Positions 19,352 through 28,577 are shown, numbered from the stretch's first letter. The stretch: 64,000 nt of DNA from Leptospira semungkisensis (GCF_004770055.1 NZ_RQEP01000018.1:62001-126000); one strand, 5' to 3'. Numbers and translations: made by a program. Notes: generated from the sequence alone by a model not told the origin.

Positions 19352-19434
19352 AATCCAGAAAGGCCGAATCCTAGAAAGAAGAGGTTTTATTGTTGGGAAG
19401 AGCCCGTTTTAGGAGTCTCTCCTAATAGCGCCGA

Positions 19435-19743
19435 ATGCTTATGGCAAAATTAACGATACAAAATAAACACGGAATCGTTCGCTTTGAGAATCAACTTCTG
19501 GACGGGTACGAGAAAGTCTTTGATGAAATTTCCGAGCAAGCTTCCAAGGCTCACTTGCAGAACCTTACCCTGGATCTGACTCCTACTAAGAAGATCACTT
19601 CTAGCGGGGTAGCCAAACTTCTCACACTTAGAAATCTTCTAGATCATTTCGGTGTGAAATTAGAAGTAGTAAACTTGCAACCCGGTCTTTTAGACGTTCT
19701 CAGAAAATTCAAAGTAGATGCAATGCTCCGCATTCGCGCCTAA
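19435..19743 (+). CDS. STAS domain protein (anti-sigma factor antagonist type)
   Basis: 102-residue single STAS domain. STAS proteins of this type are phosphorylated by RsbW-like kinases in partner-switching pathways or act as simple binding modules. The core pattern is visible: LTLDLTPTKKITSSGVAKLLTLRNLL, with the SSGV serine segment where SpoIIAA-type proteins are phosphorylated. Strand order and length fit. Two in-frame ATG codons (19435 and 19441); neither has a clear ribosome site. It is 50 bases before the ABC ATPase gene, so it may share its transcript. An RsbW-like kinase is encoded 12 kb away. Confidence 0.82.
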   Translation: MLMAKLTIQNKHGIVRFENQLLDGYEKVFDEISEQASKAHLQNLTLDLTPTKKITSSGVAKLLTLRNLLDHFGVKLEVVNLQPGLLDVLRKFKVDAMLRIRA

Positions 19744-19793
19744 TCTCGGGAAAAGAACTTGCAGGAGAGGAAAGTCCTAAGAGGATAACTCTT

Positions 19794-20705
19794 GTGGCTT
19801 CTCTCCAAGTTACGGATCTTTCCAAAATCTATTCCGGAAAGATCGCTATTTCCAATCTCAGTTTCGAAATCCCAAAAAACAGGATCACAGGTTTACTCGG
19901 ACCAAACGGTGCGGGAAAGACTACTGCTCTTAGAATTCTAACAGGCTTCCTAAAACCGGATAGCGGTTCTGTATTTTTGGATGGGGTCTCACTCGAAACC
20001 GATCCGATTTCCGTGAAACAAAAACTAGGTTATCTCCCTGAATCCGCTCCAGTGTATCCGGATATGAGTGCTTCCGAATATTTGGATTTTATAGGACAGG
20101 CTCGAGGATTGGATGAGACCACTCTTAAAAAAAGAAAGAGAGAGGTCTTAGATCTCTGTGATCTAAAAGACCAATTGCATTCTCCTTCTGGATTTCTTTC
20201 CAAAGGTTATAAGCAGAGACTTGCGCTTGCAGGAGCATTGTTACATGACCCTGAGCTCATTATTCTAGATGAGCCTAGCTCCGGCCTAGATCCGATTCAG
20301 ATACAGCATTTTCGAAATATCATTCGTACATTAGCAAAAGATAAAATTCTTCTTCTTTCCACTCATATTCTGTCCGAGGTCGAAGAGATATGCGATCATG
20401 TGCTCGTGTTGCATAAAGGAAATCTGATCGCGGATCTTCCGGTTACCGACCTGAAACGAGGAAATTTTATCGTTCTTACCGCAAGAACAAACCTTGCAAC
20501 CTTAGAAAAGATCTTTGAGAATCAGGATGTAAAAGTAAAACTCATCTCTCTCTTGGAAGAAGGAGCCGAATTCCAACTAGAATCTTCTTCTTTAGTTCCG
20601 GAGAAAATCTTTGAGCTCATTCGCTCCGCTCCCTTTCCCGTTTTAGAATTCAAGATCGCAAAGCGTTCTTTGGAAACCGTATTTCAGGAGCTTGTTTCTC
20701 CCTAA
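19794..20705 (+). CDS. ABC transporter ATP-binding protein (GldA-like)
   Basis: 303-residue ABC ATPase with Walker A GPNGAGKTT (36-44), the Q-loop region before YLPESAPVYPDMSA, signature LSKGYKQRLALAG, Walker B LIILDEPSSGLD and the switch His in LLLSTHI. The C-terminal extension and neighbours match the GldA/NatA-type ATPases that work with ABC-2 permeases. GTG start at 19794, chosen because GAGG lies 9 bases upstream. Its stop overlaps the permease start by one base. In Bacteroidetes GldA is linked to gliding; in spirochaetes the transported substrate is unknown. Confidence 0.93.
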   Translation: MASLQVTDLSKIYSGKIAISNLSFEIPKNRITGLLGPNGAGKTTALRILTGFLKPDSGSVFLDGVSLETDPISVKQKLGYLPESAPVYPDMSASEYLDFIGQARGLDETTLKKRKREVLDLCDLKDQLHSPSGFLSKGYKQRLALAGALLHDPELIILDEPSSGLDPIQIQHFRNIIRTLAKDKILLLSTHILSEVEEICDHVLVLHKGNLIADLPVTDLKRGNFIVLTARTNLATLEKIFENQDVKVKLISLLEEGAEFQLESSSLVPEKIFELIRSAPFPVLEFKIAKRSLETVFQELVSP

Positions 20706-21460
20706 TGCAATCTTTTCACTTGTATCGTTTCTATTCGAATCTATTGTCTGTCTTTAGAAAAGAATGGTCTGCTTACTTCAATACTCAGATCGGATACGTG
20801 TTTTCCATCTTCTATTTGTTTTTATCTTCCTTTCTATTCTTCTACGGATTGGGGGAAGATTCTTTCTGGGACAGAAAGGTTGCAGGAATGGAAGAATACT
20901 TTATTTGGACCCCTCTTCTATTCGTTGTATTCATCCCAGCTCTCACCATGAGACTTTGGGCAGAAGAAAAAAAATCCGGAACTCTAGAGCTTCTATTCAC
21001 CTTGCCCTTAGGAAAGTTAGAGATTGCCTTCGGAAAATTCTTAGCTGCCTGGACCTTTTTAGGATTCATTCTATCTCTTACATTACCGATCCCTTTCTCG
21101 ATTTGGGCAATCGGAGATCTGGATCTTGGGATCGTATTTGCAGGTTATCTAGGATGCTATCTTTTAGGAGGAGCCTATCTGAGCCTAGGAACTCTTTTGT
21201 CTTCTTTCGGAAAGGATCAGATCAGTTCTTATATCTTAACTCTTCTAGTTTGTTTATTCTTCTTTCTAGTGGGAACACAGCCCGTATTGAAATTTTTGGG
21301 GGGAAGTTTCTCTAGTCTCGCATCCTTCTTATCCCTCAGTTCTCACTTCGAATCCTTTCGATTGGGACTGATAGACGGAGCCGATATATTCTATTTCCTC
21401 AGTTTCATTCTAGCGAATCTCTTCTCTAACGTATTCTTCTTACGGAGGAAATATCCGTGA
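20705..21460 (+). CDS. ABC-2 type permease (GldF-like)
   Basis: 251 residues, about six membrane helices, with the conserved cytoplasmic stretch PALTMRLWAEEKKSGTLELLFTLPLGKLEIAFGKFLAAW that marks ABC-2/GldF permeases. It is the membrane subunit for the preceding ATPase. ATG overlaps the ATPase stop (TAATG), and its own stop overlaps the next start (GTGA), so all are translationally coupled. Confidence 0.9.
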   Translation: MQSFHLYRFYSNLLSVFRKEWSAYFNTQIGYVFSIFYLFLSSFLFFYGLGEDSFWDRKVAGMEEYFIWTPLLFVVFIPALTMRLWAEEKKSGTLELLFTLPLGKLEIAFGKFLAAWTFLGFILSLTLPIPFSIWAIGDLDLGIVFAGYLGCYLLGGAYLSLGTLLSSFGKDQISSYILTLLVCLFFFLVGTQPVLKFLGGSFSSLASFLSLSSHFESFRLGLIDGADIFYFLSFILANLFSNVFFLRRKYP

Positions 21461-23142
21461 GAGAGTTATTACAGCCCTTATTCAAGATCTCCGATCGTCC
21501 TTGGTTTCTCTTTCTAAATGGAATCCTTGTATTCTTTCTTCTGAACGGGATCTTCTCTTCCTTCCGATGTAAGGCAGATCTTTCTCGCTCAGGAAGATTC
21601 CTAATCACGGAGAGTACAAAGAAAGTATTAAGCGATCTGGATTCCACATTGTATATAGATGCATTCTATTCCTCCGAGATTCCTGGAGAATACAAATCCA
21701 GACTCGAGTTAACGAAAGGACTATTAAAAGAGATCGCGTCTGTAGGAAAGGAAAATGTTTCTCTTAGATTTCATGATCCGGATCATTCGGAGGAAGATTC
21801 CAGAAAGGCGATCGAGTTAGGTTTAGAACCTCAGATATTGCAAAGAACTTCGAGAGATTCCGCTTCTGTCAAGCAGGCATTTCTTGGGATCGTGCTCACT
21901 CTAGGCCATAAAACGGAAGTCCTTCCTCTCGCATTCTTTACAGAAGAATTAGAATACCAAATATTAAACGCATTACGAAAAATGCTTAGACGAGATAAAG
22001 ATTCCGGGATCGCACTCCTACGAACCAAAGGTTCTCTTTCTCTCCAAGAACACGATTCTCCTAAGGACAGGATCGGGATTTTTTTCAGACAGATCCTTCC
22101 TGCTGAATATGGTCCTATTTCCGAGATCGATCTAGAGACCGAAGAAATTCCAGAAGGAGTAGAACTTCTCTTCTGGGCCGGCTCTGGTCCTCTATCCAAC
22201 CAAGCCGCTTGGAGGCTGGACCAATTCTTAATGGGAGGAGGAAGTCTTCTTCTTCTTGCCAAAAGCATGGATTTCCAAACAGGAACTAAGAGAGGAGGAT
22301 TCGGATTACTCAGCGGAGAATTAGCACCGGGGCTCGCTCAAAAAGATCCGGAGTCCGAAGATCTGATCCGATTTTTAGAACATTATGGAATTCGAATTAA
22401 CCATGATATTGTTTTAGATCCGGATAATTCTCTTCCCATGGGTTCCTTGATCGAAATAGAACCAGGCGTCTTAGGGAAATACCCTTACCCTCCTTGGATT
22501 GTTTCGGAACGAAAGACAAACAGTTTGGATCCCGAAAGCCAGTTTACAAAGAACCAAGCAAGCCTTCTTTTCCCTTGGCCGTCTAGCATCACTCTTCTTC
22601 CTGAAAAACAAAAAGAGGCAAAGCTCCAAGCACTGGCTCATAGCGGTCCAGATGCAGAAGCAAGAACGGAACCGATTTCCTTAGGAGAAAAGCAGATCCT
22701 TTCCGCTCCAATCCGAGCAAACGGAGGCCCATTCATTCTCTCTGCATTGGCCAAAGGAAAATTCAGTTCTTATTTTTCGGATAAAAAGATGTTAATCCCG
22801 AAAGGATCCAAGCAGGAGATCCTCGAAACAAAACCGAATCAAGTCTCCAAGATTTTAGTCTTCGGTTCTCCCTATTTGGCATCCGATCTTTTAGCTTTTC
22901 CTGAATTTCTAGAAATTTTAAAAAATTCGAATATTCCATTTCTATTGAATTCTATCGATTTATTGAGAGGAGAAACGGATCTGATCCAGGCTCGTTCTAA
23001 ACAATCTGCCATTCTCAAGATGAAGCCCCTGCCCTTCGGATGGGAGACTACAATCAGTCTATTTCATCTATTGGGAATTCCTGCCTTACTCTCTCTCTAT
23101 GCGTTCAGAAGGCTTCGTAAGAGGAATAAACAAATCTTATGA
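21457..23142 (+). CDS. GldG-like ABC transporter auxiliary protein
   Basis: 561-residue protein with an N-terminal membrane helix (about 14-36), a large extracytoplasmic GldG/ABC_transp_aux-type domain (YIDAFYSSEIPGEYKSRLEL and IALLRTKGSLSL segments) and a C-terminal helix followed by a basic tail (LLSLYAFRRLRKRNKQ). In gliding systems GldG pairs with GldA and GldF; here the same order is kept. Starts with GTG overlapping the GldF stop by four bases; its own stop overlaps the DUF4340 start (ATGA). Confidence 0.85.
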   Translation: MRELLQPLFKISDRPWFLFLNGILVFFLLNGIFSSFRCKADLSRSGRFLITESTKKVLSDLDSTLYIDAFYSSEIPGEYKSRLELTKGLLKEIASVGKENVSLRFHDPDHSEEDSRKAIELGLEPQILQRTSRDSASVKQAFLGIVLTLGHKTEVLPLAFFTEELEYQILNALRKMLRRDKDSGIALLRTKGSLSLQEHDSPKDRIGIFFRQILPAEYGPISEIDLETEEIPEGVELLFWAGSGPLSNQAAWRLDQFLMGGGSLLLLAKSMDFQTGTKRGGFGLLSGELAPGLAQKDPESEDLIRFLEHYGIRINHDIVLDPDNSLPMGSLIEIEPGVLGKYPYPPWIVSERKTNSLDPESQFTKNQASLLFPWPSSITLLPEKQKEAKLQALAHSGPDAEARTEPISLGEKQILSAPIRANGGPFILSALAKGKFSSYFSDKKMLIPKGSKQEILETKPNQVSKILVFGSPYLASDLLAFPEFLEILKNSNIPFLLNSIDLLRGETDLIQARSKQSAILKMKPLPFGWETTISLFHLLGIPALLSLYAFRRLRKRNKQIL

Positions 23143-24161
23143 AATGGAGGGAACTTTTAGGATCAAATTTGCAAAGGATCCGAAACTATCCAGGGATCAG
23201 TCTATTCCTACTGAATCTATTTTTGGGAATCTTACTTCTTCTAGTCAGAGATCCGTTCGGAAAATTTCAAAATACGTATGCAAACGCGGATCCTTTCTTC
23301 GATCTGGATCCTGAAAAGATACAAACCATCATTAGCGGAAGAAAGGGCCAAGAAAGCATACTCAATAGAGATCTTGATGGATGGACAGTTCATTTCGCCC
23401 AGGACCAAAATGCACCTGGAGACAGGGCCAGAATAGAAGAGCTAATACGCACCTGTCTTTCCATGAGAAAGTTCACTCTACTTTCCGACTCCAATTCACA
23501 ACCTTCTCCTTTAGAAGAATTCGGATTGGATGGAGACGAGCCAATTTTGGAATTTAAAGATGTCTCCGGAAATTCGCTGGGGAAAATATTATTAGGAGCA
23601 AGAGCGCCTAAGTCTTCCGGGACGTACGTGATGGATGAAAAGAATCGGATCTGGCTAGTTAAAGAAAATTTAAAATTAGCAACCGGTGCCGGAAAACAGG
23701 ATTTCTTCATTAGCCGAAATCTAATCCCTGATTTCCCTGCAAGAGAATTCGTATTAGAAGTGAATGTTTCCAGCGCGTCCAGAGCACAAATGTTTTCCTT
23801 AGTCGCAGACGGAGAGAATTGGGTCCTCAAAGTTTCAGGCCAAGAGATCCAAGCAGATCCAGAAGAGGCCGAAGCATTTATCCAAAGCATTAAGAAACTA
23901 AATGCGGACGAAGTCATCTTAGATAAAGCGGAAGAAATCCAGTCACTTCCTCCCAAACAGGATTTCAAAATAGAGATTAAGACAAGCACGGATCATTATA
24001 TCATTTCTCCGATCGGTGTTACGAAACTAGGAAGTTTCGTATTTCGGAAAAAAGATCTAGGATACAAATTGATCTTGGATCCTTGGAATCTGGATCCTAT
24101 CCTTCAGAAAGATCTCTCGGAATTCGCTACAAGAACTCTTCCTACAAATAAGAGCTTTTAA
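23139..24161 (+). CDS. DUF4340 domain protein
   Basis: 340 residues: one N-terminal membrane helix (about 17-38), then an extracytoplasmic beta-rich DUF4340 domain with the usual repeated pattern (WTVHFAQDQNAPGDRARIEELI, then FGLDGDEPILEFKDVSG, ending NWVLKV...). DUF4340 proteins commonly follow GldG in such cassettes and are presumed accessory parts of the exporter. Overlaps gldG by four bases. Last gene of the set. Confidence 0.85.
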   Translation: MKWRELLGSNLQRIRNYPGISLFLLNLFLGILLLLVRDPFGKFQNTYANADPFFDLDPEKIQTIISGRKGQESILNRDLDGWTVHFAQDQNAPGDRARIEELIRTCLSMRKFTLLSDSNSQPSPLEEFGLDGDEPILEFKDVSGNSLGKILLGARAPKSSGTYVMDEKNRIWLVKENLKLATGAGKQDFFISRNLIPDFPAREFVLEVNVSSASRAQMFSLVADGENWVLKVSGQEIQADPEEAEAFIQSIKKLNADEVILDKAEEIQSLPPKQDFKIEIKTSTDHYIISPIGVTKLGSFVFRKKDLGYKLILDPWNLDPILQKDLSEFATRTLPTNKSF

Positions 24162-24251
24162 GTCTTAACTCGGAAGCCAAATCAATGGGTTGACACATAG
24201 ACCGGACCAAAGTTTCCTTCCTTAATACATCTTTACCAAAAAGGAAATTAT

Positions 24252-25010
24252 ATGGCATTGATCGAAGAATTGGATAAACAAGGAAATTTTCTATTTCGTT
24301 GGAGATCCTATATCCCAGGTTTCATTCTCCTCCTCTGCCTTTATTCTCTAAAAGACTTTAAATTCCTGAACGATTCTTATGAAACGAATCTCTATTACGT
24401 AGCAGTATGTTTTGCTGTAAGTTTCTTAGGACTCGCAGTCCGTTGCTTCGTGATCGGTTATGCACCGGCTCGCACTTCCGGCAGAAATACCAAGGAACAA
24501 GTTGCCGATGTAGTCAACCAAGAAGGAATTTATTCCTTGGTTCGCCATCCTCTCTATTTAGGCAACTTCCTGATGTATCTAGGACCTGTTCTCTATTTTA
24601 GAGATATTCCATTGACTCTTGTATTCTGCTTATTCTTCGGAATCTATTACGAAAGAATAATGTTCGCAGAAGAAAAATTTCTGAGAGATAAATTCGGGAA
24701 CGATTATCTGGATTGGGCAAATAAGATCCCTGCATTCCTGCCTAAATTCTCCGGATATGTGAAACCGAAATTAGGCTTTTCGATCCGCAATATACTCAAG
24801 AGAGAATATCCGAGCCTTTTCGGGATCGTGGTAATCTTTGTATTATTCGATTTCGGAGCAAATTATCTAAACGGATTCTTCTCCTGGCAAGAACCTTGGG
24901 AAGCGATCACTGAGCCTCAGATCTGGGCCTTCGGCGCCGGAGCTGCTTTCTACGCGACCATTCGTATCTTAGTTAAAACTACGAAACTATTGCAGGTTGA
25001 AGGAAGATAA
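24252..25010 (+). CDS. ICMT/PEMT-like membrane methyltransferase (possible lipid A phosphate methyltransferase)
   Basis: 252-residue integral membrane protein with about six helices. The SAM-binding signature of the isoprenylcysteine carboxyl/phospholipid methyltransferase family is clear: SLVRHPLYLGNFLMYLGP near 96-113, then ERIMFAEEKFLRDKFGNDYLDW near 137-158. Leptospira is known to methylate the 1-phosphate of lipid A with an enzyme of this family (LmtA). This gene is a candidate, but I cannot confirm orthology by eye. ATG with AAAGGAAATTAT upstream. It is a single gene, convergent with the next. Confidence 0.82.
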   Translation: MALIEELDKQGNFLFRWRSYIPGFILLLCLYSLKDFKFLNDSYETNLYYVAVCFAVSFLGLAVRCFVIGYAPARTSGRNTKEQVADVVNQEGIYSLVRHPLYLGNFLMYLGPVLYFRDIPLTLVFCLFFGIYYERIMFAEEKFLRDKFGNDYLDWANKIPAFLPKFSGYVKPKLGFSIRNILKREYPSLFGIVVIFVLFDFGANYLNGFFSWQEPWEAITEPQIWAFGAGAAFYATIRILVKTTKLLQVEGR

Positions 25011-25025
25011 ATAGCTTTCTATTTT

Positions 25026-25049
25026 GCTTCTCCGATCTTTCGGAGAAGC
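25026..25049. terminator. 10-bp stem-loop between convergent genes
   Basis: GCTTCTCCGA (25026-25035) pairs fully with TCGGAGAAGC (25040-25049) around a TCTT loop in the 45-base gap between two convergent stops. No T-run on either strand, so termination is likely but not proven. Confidence 0.5.
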
Positions 25050-25055
25050 CTGAAA

Positions 25056-25781
25056 TCAAGCGCCTGCAGTATATTCCAAATACGCCTTAAACTTCTCACT
25101 ATCCTTGGTGAGAAATACGGGCGTAGGATATTCCCTTTTCAGGGGAAGAAGAGCGAAGCCTTCATCGTAAAAGACGATCTTTTCTACTTCGCTCAATTTA
25201 TAACTGAATTCTGAATTGCTGGCTTGGAATCTAAATCCGCCCGGGATCTCACGGATACTTCCCTTGCCCATTCTTCTAAAACCTTTCAAGCTTTCAGGTT
25301 TTAATTTTTCTTTTAAGGATTCGTACGGCAATCTTCCGGAAAGATCCAAAAACAAGATCCCTTCCATGGACCATTCCGCTTCTTTAGGCGCAGAATGAAT
25401 TTCTTCCGGCTGAGTATGTACCTCTCGAACCTGTGGTTTCGGTTCTTCTTCCCAAGGGCGAGTAACGATCTCTTCTGAAGAAGTCTTCTCGTACATTTCG
25501 GATCCTTGCAAAAAGGTTTCTTCTTCTTGTCTTGGAAAAGAAGGACGGATCTTTCTCTCTTCTGCAAATGCCAAATCCATCTGAGCGTACGTTTCTGTAC
25601 GACTTGGCTTCTTCATAGAAGCAAGCGCATCCTGGGAAATTTTTTTCTCTCTATTCGAAATGGAATTCGACCTGGAAAATCCGCCCGAGCTCGGCTCGGT
25701 TTTGGAATTAGGTTGGAAGGACACGTAAATAAAACAGAGAATTCCCACCAAAATCAGAGCTAAGGCAATATAGAGCATCAT
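25056..25781 (-). CDS. Single-pass membrane protein of unknown function
   Basis: I do not recognise a family. The 241 residues contain an N-terminal membrane helix (about 3-21), a long low-complexity linker rich in Glu, Pro, Ser and Lys (about 25-125), and a folded C-terminal part starting near WSMEGILFLDLSGRLPYESLKEKL. The topology is type I-like without a cleavage site, so the C-terminal part could be periplasmic or cytoplasmic. ATG start with a second ATG immediately after. Head-to-head with the PpiD-like gene at 25870, with 88 bases between. Confidence 0.72.
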   Translation of the reverse strand: MMLYIALALILVGILCFIYVSFQPNSKTEPSSGGFSRSNSISNREKKISQDALASMKKPSRTETYAQMDLAFAEERKIRPSFPRQEEETFLQGSEMYEKTSSEEIVTRPWEEEPKPQVREVHTQPEEIHSAPKEAEWSMEGILFLDLSGRLPYESLKEKLKPESLKGFRRMGKGSIREIPGGFRFQASNSEFSYKLSEVEKIVFYDEGFALLPLKREYPTPVFLTKDSEKFKAYLEYTAGA

Positions 25782-25869
25782 TATATGTATCTATCAAAAT
25801 CGCGGCTTTCTGAAGCATTTTTCGGAGGGTTTTTCTCCTTTACAGATTCCTGGCGCGGGTGAGGCTTCC

Positions 25870-27099
25870 TTGAAACGTAGTTTTATGACAAAGCCAGAAG
25901 GAATTTCAATCAGAGATATTTTATTCAAGGTGGGGTCCGCCATTTTCCTAGGCATTCTAGTCCTCATGTTGATCATCATGCTTTTAAAACCAGATGTGGA
26001 ACAGGCCGGATTGGACATGCTCACAGGCAAGGCCAATATCAGTGCAGGTAAGATCGACGGATCTGACGTTCCCATGGATTTTTTCAATGCCGCAAGAAGA
26101 CAATGCTATATGTATTTCGGCGGACAAGGTTCAGAAGGTCAATTGGCCGAATGTGCCTTTATGATCCTCAAGAGATTTCATATCCTGAATAAACTTGCAC
26201 AAGGTGTCGGTTATACCTATTCGGAGGAAGGAATTCGCCAGGCTCTCTGGGAAGAAGCTCAAAAAAATTCCAAGAATTCCTACCGCGGAGCAGGATATTC
26301 TGAAGAAGATTTGAAGAAACCGGAACAAATTTACCGTCAACTTCTTCAAGAAGCCCCGCTTCGTTTTCGGATAGAAGCCACCGTGCAACAAACCGTTCAG
26401 CAGAATTTTTTACAAACCGATCTTCGTCGTACTGACGGAGAATTGGAAGTACAGTCCGAAGCTTCCGGAGCTAAAATTGATTTGGATGCAGTAATTTATT
26501 CGGAAGAAGATCTTGCTAAATTGGCCGAACAAAGCCTGGAGCCTACAGACGCTCAATTGCAGGAACTCTACCAGAAAGAGATCGCAGATCCGAATTCTCC
26601 GAAAGGAAAAGACGGCAAGCCTCTACCTTTCGAGGAAAGAAAAACGGTCCTAAGAGGGAAATACAAAGTAGAAGCCCGTAAAAACGCTTTGGAATCCGTA
26701 AAAGCAAAACTAATCGCTTTACAAAACGAGCCTGACGGCTTACAAAAAATCGCAAAATTCTTGGGCAAGGCGCCGGTTTCTTTGAGAAACAGACCTCTTG
26801 GAGAACTGAAGAAAATGAGTTCTGGTAAGGACAATTTCTCTTTGCTCTCCGATGCGAAGTTCCTACAGGATCTGAGTACCCCAGGACTTGCACAAAAGAA
26901 GAATATCGGACCTTATAGGGACGGAGACAAATACGCGATCGTTGCCTTCTCCAAACTTCAGTTCGGAGCATCCGATCCTTCTTTCTTAAGAATTAGAGAT
27001 TCTGCAACTGTTGTCAGCGGAATATTAATGGAAATCCCTCAGTCTTTAGAGAATGATATTACCGTGGAACGTTTAGCGAGGTCCGCTTCGGAGGAATAA
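25870..27099 (+). CDS. PpiD/SurA-like membrane-anchored chaperone candidate
   Basis: 409 residues: cytoplasmic basic N-terminus, one membrane helix (about 20-42), then a helical extracytoplasmic region. The layout, including a SurA-like N-domain (GYTYSEEGIRQALWEEAQK) and EPTDAQLQELYQKEIAD, resembles PpiD-type periplasmic chaperones. A parvulin domain with its usual motifs is not apparent, so isomerase activity is doubtful. TTG at 25870 is preferred because GTGAGG lies 5 bases upstream; ATG at 25885 lacks a site. Its stop overlaps the cheX start (TAATG), an unexpected pairing. Confidence 0.65.
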   Translation: MKRSFMTKPEGISIRDILFKVGSAIFLGILVLMLIIMLLKPDVEQAGLDMLTGKANISAGKIDGSDVPMDFFNAARRQCYMYFGGQGSEGQLAECAFMILKRFHILNKLAQGVGYTYSEEGIRQALWEEAQKNSKNSYRGAGYSEEDLKKPEQIYRQLLQEAPLRFRIEATVQQTVQQNFLQTDLRRTDGELEVQSEASGAKIDLDAVIYSEEDLAKLAEQSLEPTDAQLQELYQKEIADPNSPKGKDGKPLPFEERKTVLRGKYKVEARKNALESVKAKLIALQNEPDGLQKIAKFLGKAPVSLRNRPLGELKKMSSGKDNFSLLSDAKFLQDLSTPGLAQKKNIGPYRDGDKYAIVAFSKLQFGASDPSFLRIRDSATVVSGILMEIPQSLENDITVERLARSASEE

Positions 27100-27563
27100 T
27101 GCAAATCCGCGCCGAGTTAGTGAATCCGTTCTTGGAAGCAGCCACAATCGTCTTCCGAGACATACTGCAAACAGATTTGATCCGCGGTAAGATCGGGATC
27201 AAGGACACTGCCGAAACCACCCTGGAACTCGCGATCATTATCGGAGTTCTTGGAACTTTCAATGGTGAAGTTGTGTACGGTCTGAACTATGATGCGGCCT
27301 ATAAGATCGCTAAAAAACTCATGCCAGGCATGAGCGATGATGATATCAAAAACGAATACAAAGACATATTGGGAGAGATCGCAAACATGACCACGGGAAA
27401 TGCGATGAATATTTTCGCAACTGCAGGTCAGTCTATTGAGATCACCGCTCCCAATATCGTAGACGCAAAAAATGAAACGATCAAGATTCCTAAGAAGCAA
27501 GCGCTTGGGATCAGCCTCTTTTCCAAATTCGGAAAATTGGAAGTGAACGTTTCCTTAACTTAA
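27099..27563 (+). CDS. cheX: Chemotaxis protein CheX (CheY-P phosphatase)
   Basis: CheX dephosphorylates CheY-P in spirochaete chemotaxis. The 154-residue protein matches the CheX/CheC fold, and the catalytic pair of the ExxN motif is present at Glu93 and Asn96 (LGEIANMTTGN). Length is typical for CheX. ATG overlaps the preceding stop by one base, so it depends on translation of the PpiD-like gene. No other chemotaxis gene is in the window. Confidence 0.9.
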   Translation: MQIRAELVNPFLEAATIVFRDILQTDLIRGKIGIKDTAETTLELAIIIGVLGTFNGEVVYGLNYDAAYKIAKKLMPGMSDDDIKNEYKDILGEIANMTTGNAMNIFATAGQSIEITAPNIVDAKNETIKIPKKQALGISLFSKFGKLEVNVSLT

Positions 27564-27576
27564 ACTTTAAACTTTC

Positions 27577-28575
27577 TTAAAGATTGCTCTTTGCGAGCAT
27601 TTCCATTTCTGAACGAAGGGGAGAATACACTCCTTCGGATTCAGAAACGGTTTTATCCAAATATTTGCGCAAGAATCTCTTGGCCCATTCCCCTTCTCCG
27701 GCCTTATAGCTTGCCTTGAATAAAAGATAGGCACCCAATTCTTTTTCTTCTCTCTGTCTCTTGAATTCTCTGGAATTTTGATCTTCTGCATTCGGAAAAG
27801 TCTTACCGAAACGACTCCAGAAATCCATCAGATATCCTCTGGCATCTCCATATCGGCCGGAACGAAAAAGCATATCGCCTAATTGCAAAAGAGCTCTTGA
27901 GCGAAACTCTCCGCTTCCTTCCGTAGCGACACGCAATAGAACTGCTTCCGCTTCTGTATTCTTTCCTTGAGCTCTCATGGATCTCGCAGACTCTAGAGAA
28001 GTCTTCCATTTGGAATCGTCTTCTTCGCCGGAGCTTTCTACTTCTTGGGCCTTAGGATCTTCTAATTTAGATAATTCTAATTTTGCTTGGGCGCTCGCGC
28101 TCCCTTCTGTGGTGGCTGCTTTGTTGAATTCTTCTTTAGCGGCATCTTTTTGCCCGTTCCTCAAACGCAAGAGCCCTCGATCGAATGCGGCCTTACTCGG
28201 ATCTTGGACATCTTTCTTCTTGCCGTTTTTCTTTTCCTTTTTTTCGGAAAGATTCGGGAGTTGGGTCTTCTTCTCTTTCGCTACGAATTTCTTTTCTTCT
28301 CCGATTGTTTTTTCAGAAGAAGGAGACGTACTTTCAGAGCTATTTGCACTCTGCATTTCTACGGAATTACTTGAAGCACTTGCTGAATTCGAAGAAATCT
28401 CCTGAACATTAGAAGAATTTGAAATACCAGTATTTGTATCGGAAGCTTCTAAATTAGAAGCTTGGACCTCTTCCGAAAGATCGATTCTCTCCGGAAAAGG
28501 AAGAGGAAAATCAGCATCGATATTTGTTATAGAAAATAATATTAGCAGTATTGCAAAGGAGAGAGATCGCTTCAT
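27577..28575 (-). CDS. Secreted TPR-like protein
   Basis: 332 residues: signal peptide (1-21), then about 80 residues dominated by Ser, Asn and Glu, a Lys-rich segment (EKKEKKNGKKK), then TPR-like helices (AAFDRGLLRLRNGQKDAAKEEF; SARSMRAQGKNTEAEAVLL; LGDMLFRSGRYGDARGYLM). Such proteins are usually periplasmic scaffolds. No lipobox cysteine, so it is not a lipoprotein. Coupled by 2 bases to the upstream gene at 28578. Function unknown. Confidence 0.78.
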   Translation of the reverse strand: MKRSLSFAILLILFSITNIDADFPLPFPERIDLSEEVQASNLEASDTNTGISNSSNVQEISSNSASASSNSVEMQSANSSESTSPSSEKTIGEEKKFVAKEKKTQLPNLSEKKEKKNGKKKDVQDPSKAAFDRGLLRLRNGQKDAAKEEFNKAATTEGSASAQAKLELSKLEDPKAQEVESSGEEDDSKWKTSLESARSMRAQGKNTEAEAVLLRVATEGSGEFRSRALLQLGDMLFRSGRYGDARGYLMDFWSRFGKTFPNAEDQNSREFKRQREEKELGAYLLFKASYKAGEGEWAKRFLRKYLDKTVSESEGVYSPLRSEMEMLAKSNL

Positions 28576-28577
28576 CC

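Noticed and set aside
24180..24251. TTGACA (near 24190) as -35 of the ICMT-like gene
   Set aside because: The only good -10 (TAATAC) is about 27 bases downstream, too far.
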